Of a stretch of 64,000 bases of DNA, positions 57,630-64,000 are shown one piece after another. Every line of letters starts with the position of its first letter. Position 1 is the first letter of the stretch. The notes under the pieces are model-generated. The model ran no database searches and was not told where the DNA came from. It saw nothing but the letters and a program-made list of their open reading frames with translations. The DNA is taken from contig NZ_JBGFGP010000126.1 in assembly GCF_041224545.1 (NCBI RefSeq), positions 19,236 to 83,235 on the forward strand, written 5' to 3'. A program made the translations under genes and the position numbers. Source of the DNA: Sedimentitalea sp041224545. Lineage in GTDB: Bacteria; Pseudomonadota; Alphaproteobacteria; Rhodobacterales; Rhodobacteraceae.

Positions 57630-58304
57630 TCAGTTTTCCACCGATTCGGTCTCGACCGGCAGGCCAGACACTTTCCATTCTGGGTAGCCCTCTTCCAGGC
57701 GCCGGGCGCTGAATCCCTTTTTCCTCAGTTCCGCGACGGCCTCGAAGGCAAGGACACAATAGGGGCCCCGGCAATAGGCGATAATCTCACTGCCTTCCGG
57801 TAGTTCACCGAGGCGTTTTTTCAGATCGCCGAGGGGTAGGTTCACTGCGCCGGGTATATGTCCGGCCTGAAATTCCTCCTGAGGCCGGACGTCGAGAACC
57901 GTGACTGCGCCATCATTGGCGCGCTCCAGCAGCTCCTTTCGCGATACGGCTTCGAGGCTGTCGCGCTCATTGAAAAAACCGGCGACGATGCGATCAACCT
58001 CAGCGATGTGCCGCTCGGCGGTGTGGCGTAGGGCGCCAAGGAGTTCAATAACGTCCTCTCCGGCGAGGCTGTAGAATACGTAGAGCCCGCGTTTTTCTGA
58101 GGCCACCAGGCCGGCGCGGCGAAGATGCAGCAGATGCTGCGACGTGTTGGCCAAGGTGAGCCCGGTCTCTTGCGCGAGGGAATCCACGCTGCGCTCGCCC
58201 TGGGCCAGCAACTCTAGAAGGTCGAGCCGGTTGGCCTGGCCCAGGGCTTTCGCGACTAGCGCGAATTGTTCGAGAAGCCTGTGTTTCGGGCTCACAGTCG
58301 CCAT
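57630..58304 (-). CDS. ArsR regulator fused to a rhodanese domain
   Basis: 224 residues from MATVSPKHRLLEQFAL behind GAGGTG. Residues 1-100 are a winged helix ArsR domain: LAQETGLTLANTSQHLLHLRRA, then GLVASEKRGLYVFYSLAG. Residues 115-220 are a rhodanese domain: VTVLDVRPQEEFQAGHIPGAVN, and the active site AYCRGPYCVLA with two cysteines. The ArsR part lacks the sensing cysteines of SqrR, so the rhodanese cysteines may sense persulfide. Palindromic sites at 58335-58348 and 60180-60209 are candidate operators, next to SQR and DsrE genes. Confidence 0.9.
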   Translation of the reverse strand: MATVSPKHRLLEQFALVAKALGQANRLDLLELLAQGERSVDSLAQETGLTLANTSQHLLHLRRAGLVASEKRGLYVFYSLAGEDVIELLGALRHTAERHIAEVDRIVAGFFNERDSLEAVSRKELLERANDGAVTVLDVRPQEEFQAGHIPGAVNLPLGDLKKRLGELPEGSEIIAYCRGPYCVLAFEAVAELRKKGFSARRLEEGYPEWKVSGLPVETESVEN

Positions 58305-58334
58305 CAGGTCACCTCGCGGATGCAATTGCCTCAT

Positions 58335-58348
58335 TATTCAATTGAATA
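58335..58348. promoter_or_regulatory. Palindrome before the ArsR-rhodanese gene
   Basis: TATTCAATTGAATA is a perfect 14-base palindrome, 31 bases before the ATG. Its ATTCAA/TTGAAT halves resemble those of the site at 60180-60209 and of ArsR-type operators with ATTC and GAAT ends. It likely gives autoregulation. Confidence 0.6.
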
Positions 58349-58440
58349 TACGCCGAATTCAATGCTTCTTCACACCTCCCGCACCGATGTCGCGGGAGCG
58401 AGAAAATTCTCAGTGGATGTCGGATATTGCAGGTACGGCG

Positions 58441-59646
58441 CTACCACACCCATTTGTGGCTCCGCGTTGCGCCGCGTCTCATTTTCCAAAGATAGTAACC
58501 CGAGAAAACCTTCTTGGCCCAGAGCCAGTGCCGACCGGTGCCGAACCGGGTCACGTTGCGCGGCGGGCGCGCTGGGTCGGCGACCATGTGGGCGCCGCGG
58601 TCGCCCATGTCCATGATGCATTCCACCATCAACTCGTGGGCCGTTTTGTCACCTCCCTGAATGTCGGCAGCGATGTTGCGCGCGGCGATCTTGGCCATCT
58701 GCTCGGTCATGTGCCCAGTCTTGGGAAAGTTGACCGGCACCGGCAGGTCTTCGACCGGCGGCATCGCAACCGCAACGCCGACGGCATAGATATTGTCAAA
58801 ATCACGGTGCCGATAATGCTGGTCCACCGGGATGAAGCCCTTGGGATTGGCGAGGCCCTTGGCCTCAGCCACCGGCCGGACCCCGGCTAGGGGCGGGATG
58901 ACAAGGGAGAATCGAGATTCGAACGCCGTGCCATCGGCCAGTTCGACCGTGTCGCCGGTGATCTTCGCGACCGCGGCGGAGGTGTGATAGCGCACGTCGC
59001 GATCTTCCAACTCGGCCTCCAGAAACAGCCGGATCTTTCCGAAACCGCCGACACCAAAATGCCCAAGGAACGGTTCTGGCGTGACGAAGTTGATCGGCGC
59101 CTTGTGGCGCAGCGAGCGGCTTTTTAGCGCGTGGTGCGCCTCGAACATGAACTCATAGGCGGGACCGACACAGCTGGCCCCCGGCGCGCAACCGATGACT
59201 ATTGGGCCGGGATCGGCCAGAAACGCGGCCCAGGACTTGCGGGCCTCTTCCGCCTCGGGCGGAGACATCAGCGAATGTCCGGGGCCATCGAAGGGGCCGA
59301 GTCCCGGCACGGCCTCATTGGCGCTGCGATGGCCGGTGGCAATCACAAGATAGTCGTAGTCGAGGGTCTCGGCCGCTGTTTCGACCTTCCGGCCAATGGG
59401 GTCGATTCTTGTCACCGCCGCATCGACGAAATTGATCCCCTTTCGGGCAAGTGGCCCTTCGAGATCGAAAGAAATATCTTCAACCGTCTTCGATCCCATG
59501 GCGACCCAGGGCAGCGAGGGGATAAAGGTGAACCTCCGCTCGCGCGAGATCAGGGTGATCTCGTGCTTGCCGCGCGGTAGCAGGCGCCTGAGGTCGTAGG
59601 CGGTGGTCAGGCCACCGAATGAACCGCCGATGATCACGATGTGCAT
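58441..59646 (-). CDS. Sulfide:quinone oxidoreductase-like flavoprotein
   Basis: 401 residues from MHIVIIGGSFGGLTTAYDL, with the FAD motif GGSFGG. A redox cysteine stands in IGCAPGASCVGPAYEFMFE, the block of SQR with a conserved Cys, and a second candidate is Cys in MVECIMDMGDRG. The FAD end is YAVGVAVAMPPVEDL. SQR oxidises sulfide to polysulfide and passes electrons to quinone. The chain of plausible cysteines differs from the classic type I, so sub-type is not certain. It is one of two such genes here, the other at 62202. It follows the DsrE gene by 35 bases. Confidence 0.83.
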   Translation of the reverse strand: MHIVIIGGSFGGLTTAYDLRRLLPRGKHEITLISRERRFTFIPSLPWVAMGSKTVEDISFDLEGPLARKGINFVDAAVTRIDPIGRKVETAAETLDYDYLVIATGHRSANEAVPGLGPFDGPGHSLMSPPEAEEARKSWAAFLADPGPIVIGCAPGASCVGPAYEFMFEAHHALKSRSLRHKAPINFVTPEPFLGHFGVGGFGKIRLFLEAELEDRDVRYHTSAAVAKITGDTVELADGTAFESRFSLVIPPLAGVRPVAEAKGLANPKGFIPVDQHYRHRDFDNIYAVGVAVAMPPVEDLPVPVNFPKTGHMTEQMAKIAARNIAADIQGGDKTAHELMVECIMDMGDRGAHMVADPARPPRNVTRFGTGRHWLWAKKVFSGYYLWKMRRGATRSHKWVW

Positions 59647-59681
59647 TGATTGTTCCGTTTGTTTGAACCGCGTCGCGGTGT

Positions 59682-60032
59682 CTAGAAGACCAGCACCTTG
59701 TCGGCCTCGGCCGTCATCTCGGCGAGTTGAGGCATGGTGCCTCGTTCGGCGCCCGCAACCAGATCCCCGTCGCCGATCCCGCGCGCGTCCATACAGGTGC
59801 CGCACAGCACGACCTGCGCCTGCCGGGCAACACCCCTCACCATGCGCTCAAGATTGTAATAGCCGTTGGGAGTCTTTTGCCCGGTCTTGGCGCAGGCCAC
59901 GGCGTCGGCCATGAGGAACACCGAAATGTCCGGCTTCGGCTCAGTCTTCGGCAGCGCCTGAATCAGCCGGAGCGCATTGAAGGACCGCTCGGTGCCGTAC
60001 GGCGGATCGTTGAGGATGAACAGGTACTTCAT
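59682..60032 (-). CDS. DsrE-family sulfur-carrier protein
   Basis: 116 residues from MKYLFILNDPPYGTERSFN, with GGAG seven bases before the ATG. DsrE/DsrF-like fold: DISVFLMADAVACAKTGQ and the active-site block RQAQVVLCGTCMDARGIGDG, where the cysteines carry sulfur. It likely takes sulfur from persulfides and passes it to other carriers. It is the first gene of the minus-strand sulfur operon, behind the operator at 60180-60209. Its neighbours (SQR and the rhodanese fusions) handle sulfane sulfur. Confidence 0.88.
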   Translation of the reverse strand: MKYLFILNDPPYGTERSFNALRLIQALPKTEPKPDISVFLMADAVACAKTGQKTPNGYYNLERMVRGVARQAQVVLCGTCMDARGIGDGDLVAGAERGTMPQLAEMTAEADKVLVF

Positions 60033-60179
60033 GGCGCCGCTCCTTTTGCGGTTATTCATGATCATCGCGCCAGCCCCCAAGGCCGACGCCGCCTTATCGG
60101 GGTCGCAATCGGCAAGCAGGTTTTCGCTTTCCGGCCCGATTTTCTTCGTGGCTGAGGTTGACCGGGGATCGCAGGATAA

Positions 60180-60209
60180 CTATTACTCAAGCGACCACTT
60201 GAATAATAG
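60180..60209. promoter_or_regulatory. Divergent operator of the sulfur cluster
   Basis: CTATTACTCAAG (60180-60191) is inverted as CTTGAATAATAG (60198-60209) around six bases, with a single mismatch between the arms. It lies between DsrE (minus) and the VTT-rhodanese gene (plus). ArsR-family repressors bind such ATTCAAG-type sites. The rest of 60033-60371 has only promoter sequence and leader. Confidence 0.75.
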
Positions 60210-60371
60210 GATAGCAATGATCCCGTGTCAACATGCGGCCGCATCGGTTTCGACGCCGCCCGGACTGCAAGGGTCGGAATCGGCTTTGTGTAGGCTGCCT
60301 CGCCCGAAGTCTGAACATCCGCGCAGGTCTATCAGTTGCTGTCGCGACATTGCCGGCGGCCGACGCCCATT

Positions 60372-61361
60372 ATGAGCGCCAAGTCGACAGTCCGCCTCGC
60401 CCTTGGGTTATTTCTTGGTGCTGCCATCGCGGCAGCGCTCACCTTTCGCTCAGAGCTGACGCCCACTGCGCTGGAAGCCCGGCTGGGAGCGTTCGGTGTT
60501 TGGGCCGCACTGGCCTTCATGATCGTCTATGCGATCGCCACCATCTTGTTCATGCCCGGATCGGTCTTCGCTCTGGCCGGCGGCGCCCTGTTCGGGCCGG
60601 TCCTGGGGGCCGTCTACAATCTGGGTGCTGCGACGGCCGGCGCCACGGTCGCCTTTCTCGTGGCGCGCTATCTCGCATCCGACTGGGTCGCGGAGAAAAG
60701 TGGGTCGCGGCTGAAACAGCTGCTCACAGGCGTCGAGGACGAGGGCTGGCGCTTTGTCGCCTTCGTCCGGCTGGTGCCGCTTTTTCCGTTCAACCTGCTC
60801 AACTATGCGCTGGGACTGACCCGCATCCGGCTGGTCCCCTATGTGCTGGCGACAGCCATCTGCATGATCCCCGGAGCGGCCGCCTATACCTATCTCGGGT
60901 ATGCCGGCCGCGAGGCGGTGGCCGGCCGCGAGGGCGCGATTGAGAAAGGCTTGCTTGCCCTCGCGCTGCTGGCGATCGTGGTATTCCTTCCCCGTCTGAT
61001 CAAGAGGTTGCGGAAGCCAGCTTCGCTCTCGGTTGGTGAACTGCGCCGCAGGTTAGACGGCGGCCAGGACATTCTGCTTCTCGATGTCCGCGACGAAGCG
61101 GATTTCAACGGCGCGCAGGGGCATGTACCGGAGGCGGTCAACATTCCGCTCCAGAAACTGCCCGGAAACCTGCCCGAACTGGAGGATCGCCGTGAACGCC
61201 CCGTGGCGGTGATGTGCTTCACCGACCGGAAATCGAAGGCCGCGCTCAAAGTGCTGAGTGCGAGCGGATTCACTGGTGCGTTGCTGGTCGATGGCGGCAT
61301 GAAGGAATGGAACCGTCTTGGATATCCGGCCACGCGGCAAGAGGGGCAGTCAGAACGATGA
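60372..61361 (+). CDS. VTT (TVP38/DedA) membrane protein fused to a rhodanese domain
   Basis: 329 residues from MSAKSTVRLALGLFLG. Residues 1-215 form a VTT domain with ILFMPGSVFALAGGALFGPV, VRLVPLFPFNLLNYALGLT and ATAICMIPGAAAYTYLGYAG. After a basic linker (LPRLIKRLRKPA), residues 235-325 are a rhodanese domain with LLLDVRDEADFNGAQGHVPE and the active cysteine in AVMCFTDRKSKAAL. It may move or accept sulfane sulfur at the membrane. It is divergent from the DsrE-SQR operon, and its stop overlaps an in-frame ATG of the next gene. Confidence 0.9.
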   Translation: MSAKSTVRLALGLFLGAAIAAALTFRSELTPTALEARLGAFGVWAALAFMIVYAIATILFMPGSVFALAGGALFGPVLGAVYNLGAATAGATVAFLVARYLASDWVAEKSGSRLKQLLTGVEDEGWRFVAFVRLVPLFPFNLLNYALGLTRIRLVPYVLATAICMIPGAAAYTYLGYAGREAVAGREGAIEKGLLALALLAIVVFLPRLIKRLRKPASLSVGELRRRLDGGQDILLLDVRDEADFNGAQGHVPEAVNIPLQKLPGNLPELEDRRERPVAVMCFTDRKSKAALKVLSASGFTGALLVDGGMKEWNRLGYPATRQEGQSER

Positions 61362-61402
61362 CCGGCGCGGCGCGGCGCGAACAACTTCTGAAAGGGCAGC
61401 CC

Positions 61403-62158
61403 ATGTGTGAGCTTTTTGCGATGAGCGCGAGCAGACCGACGGACGTCAACCAGTCGCTCGCCCTGCTCCAACCGCGTGGCGGCGAGATCGGACCGCATGC
61501 CGATGGCTGGGGCGTCGCCTTTTACGAAGGCCGCGCGGCGCGCATTTTCAAGGAACCCGTTCCCGCCGCCGAAAGTCGGTGCCTCGCCTTCATAACCGAA
61601 TACGACTTTCGCAGCACCAACGTGATCGCCCATATCAGAAAGGCGAATCCGGAGAAGATCGGCCGTGCCTCAGCGAACACGCATCCCTTCGAGCGTGAAT
61701 TAGACGGCCGCTCATGGGTCTTTGCCCACAATGGAAAGCTGCCCGGGGTAAGCACGGCGCCGCCGCTGTCTTCAGGACGGTTCCAGCCTCTGGGCGATAC
61801 CGATTCAGAGCATGCCTTCTGCCTGCTGCTGAACCGGATCGCCGAGTCCGGCCCTGGCCTGTCGGCGGGAGAACTCCTGACCACGATTACGCCGCTGATC
61901 AGCGACCTGGCCTCGCTTGGAGAGTTCAACTTCATGCTGAGCGACGGTGAGCATCTGATCGCCCACGCCCACACACACCTGCACAAGCTCCGGCGTAATT
62001 GCTGCGGCGGTGACGCGGCGCAGGAGATTGTACTCTTCGCGACCAAGCCGCTTACGGACGAACCGTGGCAGCCGCTTGAGCCTGGGTCGGTCCATGTCTT
62101 TGCCGAGGGCAAGGAGGTACATCCGAACGGATCCATACCGGCTTCTCACGCGGCCTGA
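61403..62158 (+). CDS. Class II glutamine amidotransferase (YafJ-like)
   Basis: 251 residues from MCELFAMSASRPTDVN. The start at 61403 puts the catalytic cysteine at position 2, as class II amidotransferases require; an ATG at 61358 overlaps the previous stop but would hide it. GEIGPHADGWGVAFYEG, VIAHIRKANPEKIGRASANTH and WVFAHNGKLPG fit the YafJ/EgtC-like group. It probably hydrolyses a gamma-glutamyl bond, perhaps of a thiol such as a glutathione derivative or ergothioneine precursor. The sulfur context makes a thiol substrate likely, though unproven. AAAGGG precedes the ATG. Confidence 0.88.
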   Translation: MCELFAMSASRPTDVNQSLALLQPRGGEIGPHADGWGVAFYEGRAARIFKEPVPAAESRCLAFITEYDFRSTNVIAHIRKANPEKIGRASANTHPFERELDGRSWVFAHNGKLPGVSTAPPLSSGRFQPLGDTDSEHAFCLLLNRIAESGPGLSAGELLTTITPLISDLASLGEFNFMLSDGEHLIAHAHTHLHKLRRNCCGGDAAQEIVLFATKPLTDEPWQPLEPGSVHVFAEGKEVHPNGSIPASHAA

Positions 62159-62201
62159 AACCAACGAACCGAAATCCCATCACTGAAAGATCGGAGCACA
62201 G

Positions 62202-63329
62202 ATGACTAATGTCACCATTCTCGGCACCGGATTTGCCGCGCTGACCGCTGCCCGCAAGCTGCGCGCTGCCGACAAGATGCTGGAAATCACGGTCGTCGCA
62301 CCCGAGCCGAGGCTCGTCTACCTGCCCAGCCTGATCTGGCTGCCCTCGGGTCAGCGTAAACCCCACGATATCGTGGTACCGCTGGAGAGCTTTTTTCGCC
62401 GCCACAACATCCGCTACGTCCAGGCCGCGGCCGAGGGGCTGGGTGAAGGCGGGCGGCTGGTGAAGATCACAGATGGCGAGATCCGCAATGACGGGCTGAT
62501 CATCGGCACCGGCGGCAAGTTCATCAAGAAGCTTCCGGGCATCGAACACGCGCTGACTCCTTGCGAGGGCGTCGCCCCGGTCATGGCATTCAAGGAGCGC
62601 CTGGAGCAGCTCGAGAGCGGCACACTGGCCTTCGGGTTCTCGGGCAACCCCAAGGAAGGTACCGCCATGCGCGGCGGGCCGATGTTCGAGTTTCTCTTCG
62701 GCACAGACGAACTGCTGCGCCGCCAGGGCCGGCGCGACCGCTTCAAGCTGGTCTTCTTCAGCCCCGCGCCTAAGCCCGGCATCCGGCTTGGTGAAAAGGC
62801 GCTGCCCCGGATCATGCGGCGCATGAAGGAACTGGGCATCGAGACCCATCTTGGCCACAAGATGGTGCGTTTCGAGCCGAACCTGGTGGTGACCGAAGGC
62901 GGCGAGTTCGATGCCGACCTCATCCTGTTCATGCCGGGAATTACCGGCAACCCCTGGTTCGACAACACCGATCTGCCGCGTTCTCCCGGCGGGCTGATCA
63001 AGGCCGATGACCATTGCCGCGTGCCCGGGTTCACCTGCACCTATGTCGCAGGCGACGCCGGCAGCTTTCCCGGCCCCGACTGGATGCCGAAACAGGCGCA
63101 TATGGCCGACCTTCAGGCAACGGCCGCGGCGGCCAACCTGGTCGACGAACTGAAAGGAAAAACCCCAAGACGCACCTTCCGGGTCGAGCTGATGTGCGTG
63201 ATCGACGACAACAAATCCGGCACTCTGGTTGCACGAACGCCGCGCTTCAATCTGGTTCTGCCGCGAATGGGACTCGCGCATCGATCAAAGGTATTTTTCG
63301 AGAGGATGTATCTGAGGCGTTACAGGTAA
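62202..63329 (+). CDS. Second sulfide:quinone oxidoreductase-like flavoprotein
   Basis: 375 residues from MTNVTILGTGFAALTAARKL. FAD motif GTGFAALTA at the front, EPRLVYLPSLIWLPSGQRKP next, DGLIIGTGGKFIKKLPG, then VAGDAGSFPGPDWMPKQAHM for FAD. Candidate redox cysteines are in HALTPCEGVAPV, DDHCRVPGFTCTYV and ELMCVIDDN, fewer than in classic SQR and different from the copy at 58441. It could be an SQR sub-type or a related NADH/quinone flavoprotein. It follows the amidotransferase gene by 44 bases on the plus strand. Confidence 0.82.
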   Translation: MTNVTILGTGFAALTAARKLRAADKMLEITVVAPEPRLVYLPSLIWLPSGQRKPHDIVVPLESFFRRHNIRYVQAAAEGLGEGGRLVKITDGEIRNDGLIIGTGGKFIKKLPGIEHALTPCEGVAPVMAFKERLEQLESGTLAFGFSGNPKEGTAMRGGPMFEFLFGTDELLRRQGRRDRFKLVFFSPAPKPGIRLGEKALPRIMRRMKELGIETHLGHKMVRFEPNLVVTEGGEFDADLILFMPGITGNPWFDNTDLPRSPGGLIKADDHCRVPGFTCTYVAGDAGSFPGPDWMPKQAHMADLQATAAAANLVDELKGKTPRRTFRVELMCVIDDNKSGTLVARTPRFNLVLPRMGLAHRSKVFFERMYLRRYR

Positions 63330-63369
63330 GGAAAGGAGGCCTTCTCCACCGACCCCACGATACTCTGGG

Positions 63370-63870
63370 TCAATTCCGGTATCCGAGCCGCCGGGCAGTG
63401 CGCGCCACAATGCGCAGCGCTTCTGCTGCACCATTCTCGGCGCCTTTCTCGAAATCTCCCTCTATCTGCCCCATCTGGTTTGTCACGTGGGCAAAACAGA
63501 TGACCGATTTGCGCCGGGCTTCGGCAAACGCATAGAGCGCCGCGGCCTCCATTTCGACCGCGAGTAAACCCTCGGCCCGCATCGCCTCAATCGCTTCGTA
63601 GGTCTCACGAAAAGGCGCGTCCGTTGTCCAGGTGGGCCCCTGAAGGACCGGTTCTCCAAGATCTTCGAACGCCCCCTGCAGTCGCTCGATCAGGTGCCGA
63701 GGCGCCGCGCTATAGCGGGACGGCGGAAGGTAATGATAGCTGGTGCCTTCATCGCGCAGTGCCTGTTCGATCAGGACGAAATACGGCGGAGTGGAAACCT
63801 GTGCAATCTGGCCCGACGAAGTGACGCTGATCAGCAACTCGCAACGCGACGCAAACAGCTCCTGACCTGC
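63370..63870 (-). pseudogene. 5'-truncated nucleoside phosphorylase
   Basis: The C-terminal two thirds of a uridine/purine phosphorylase-like protein: QELFASRCELLISVTSSGQI, RDEGTSYHYLPPSRYSA, EAIEAMRAEGLLAVEMEAAAL and SVICFAHVTN. The frame opens at a TTG in this fragment; upstream it soon meets a TGA (63889-63891), and no N-terminal nucleoside-binding half is present. Homologues start about 90 residues earlier. So the gene was cut near 63870, probably by a recombination event. It has the same direction as the DsrE operon but is apart from it. Confidence 0.7.
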
Positions 63871-64000
63871 CCCCCTTCGGTCCCTCGTTCATAACGAGAG
63901 TCTGCGGGTTTGATCTTGATAATCATGGGTTTCGGTTTGGGCAAGCGCGCCGGGCGCGGAGCCCTCAAATTGCTCAAGCGCTCGGCGCGCTTGCAGTGGC
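63871..64000. other. Unrecognised sequence at the window end
   Basis: A short open frame on the minus strand (MIIKIKPADSRYERGTEGGQ, starting near 63929) reads into the fragment in a different frame. On the plus strand a start at 63927 (MGFGLGKRAGRGALKLLKRS) runs out of the window. I cannot decide between a gene start and noise. Confidence 0.3.

Noticed and set aside
1..64000. CRISPR arrays, rRNA or tRNA genes
   Set aside because: No spaced repeat array, tRNA-like cloverleaf or rRNA segment was noticed on either strand, although tRNA detection by eye is not exhaustive.

Overview
This 64 kb window is GC-rich DNA from an alphaproteobacterium, most likely a member of the Rhodobacteraceae (inferred from protein style and gene content; no rRNA, tRNA or replication gene is present to confirm it). 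It reads as part of a conjugative plasmid or integrative conjugative element whose transfer genes surround a large metal and redox cargo.

Layout. (1) 31-4461: relaxosome accessory protein, VirD2-type relaxase and VirD4 coupling protein. (2) 4785-12788: a mercury operon on the minus strand (merT, merP, merF, a 58-residue membrane protein, merA, two small membrane proteins, a patatin-like gene broken by an amber codon, merB, a CcdA-like transporter and a disulfide reductase), with divergent merR and a recognisable 19-bp-spacer operator. A second operator of the same type precedes a frameshifted hydrolase and a membrane protein (12796-14619). (3) 14929-23707: a plus-strand copper/thiol-redox cluster (multicopper oxidase, beta-propeller protein, DUF411, cytochrome c, two TlpA-like proteins, Met-rich proteins, SCO proteins, a frameshifted PCuAC gene, CcdA). 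(4) 23755-26796: remnants of a MerR regulator and an IS3 transposase, then a zinc/cadmium/lead-type P1B ATPase. (5) 26843-32835: a DUF3179 protein, then a PhnCDE-like ABC transporter joined to a di-haem MauG-like protein, with a divergent DtxR/MntR-type repressor and a palindromic operator over the promoter. (6) 33001-43048: lspA, PCuAC, a cation-efflux protein, two CtaG-like proteins, two DUF411 proteins, an M23 peptidase, two SCO proteins, DsbA, DsbB and a divalent-metal-type MerR. (7) 43530-57173: a complete-looking VirB type IV secretion locus on the minus strand (virB6, 11, 10, 9, 8, 5, a transglycosylase, 7, 4, 3, 2, 1) with locus-specific hypothetical genes. (8) 57630-63329: a sulfide/persulfide cluster with an ArsR-rhodanese fusion, two sulfide:quinone-reductase-like flavoproteins, DsrE, a VTT-rhodanese fusion and a class II glutamine amidotransferase; then a 5'-truncated nucleoside phosphorylase.

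How the parts fit. Four separate promoters in regions 4 and 6 carry the same kind of MerR dyad beginning with TTGA, which suggests one metal-responsive regulon made of a P-type ATPase, lspA, copper chaperones, SCO/Dsb proteins and CtaG proteins. The regulator expected beside the ATPase has been destroyed, and the intact MerR at 42620 is the obvious remaining candidate. The best candidate for an undescribed system is the DtxR/MauG/PhnDCE unit at 27987-32835. Three cargo genes carry single-base lesions (an amber codon and two frameshifts); these may be real decay or base-calling errors and should be checked against reads.
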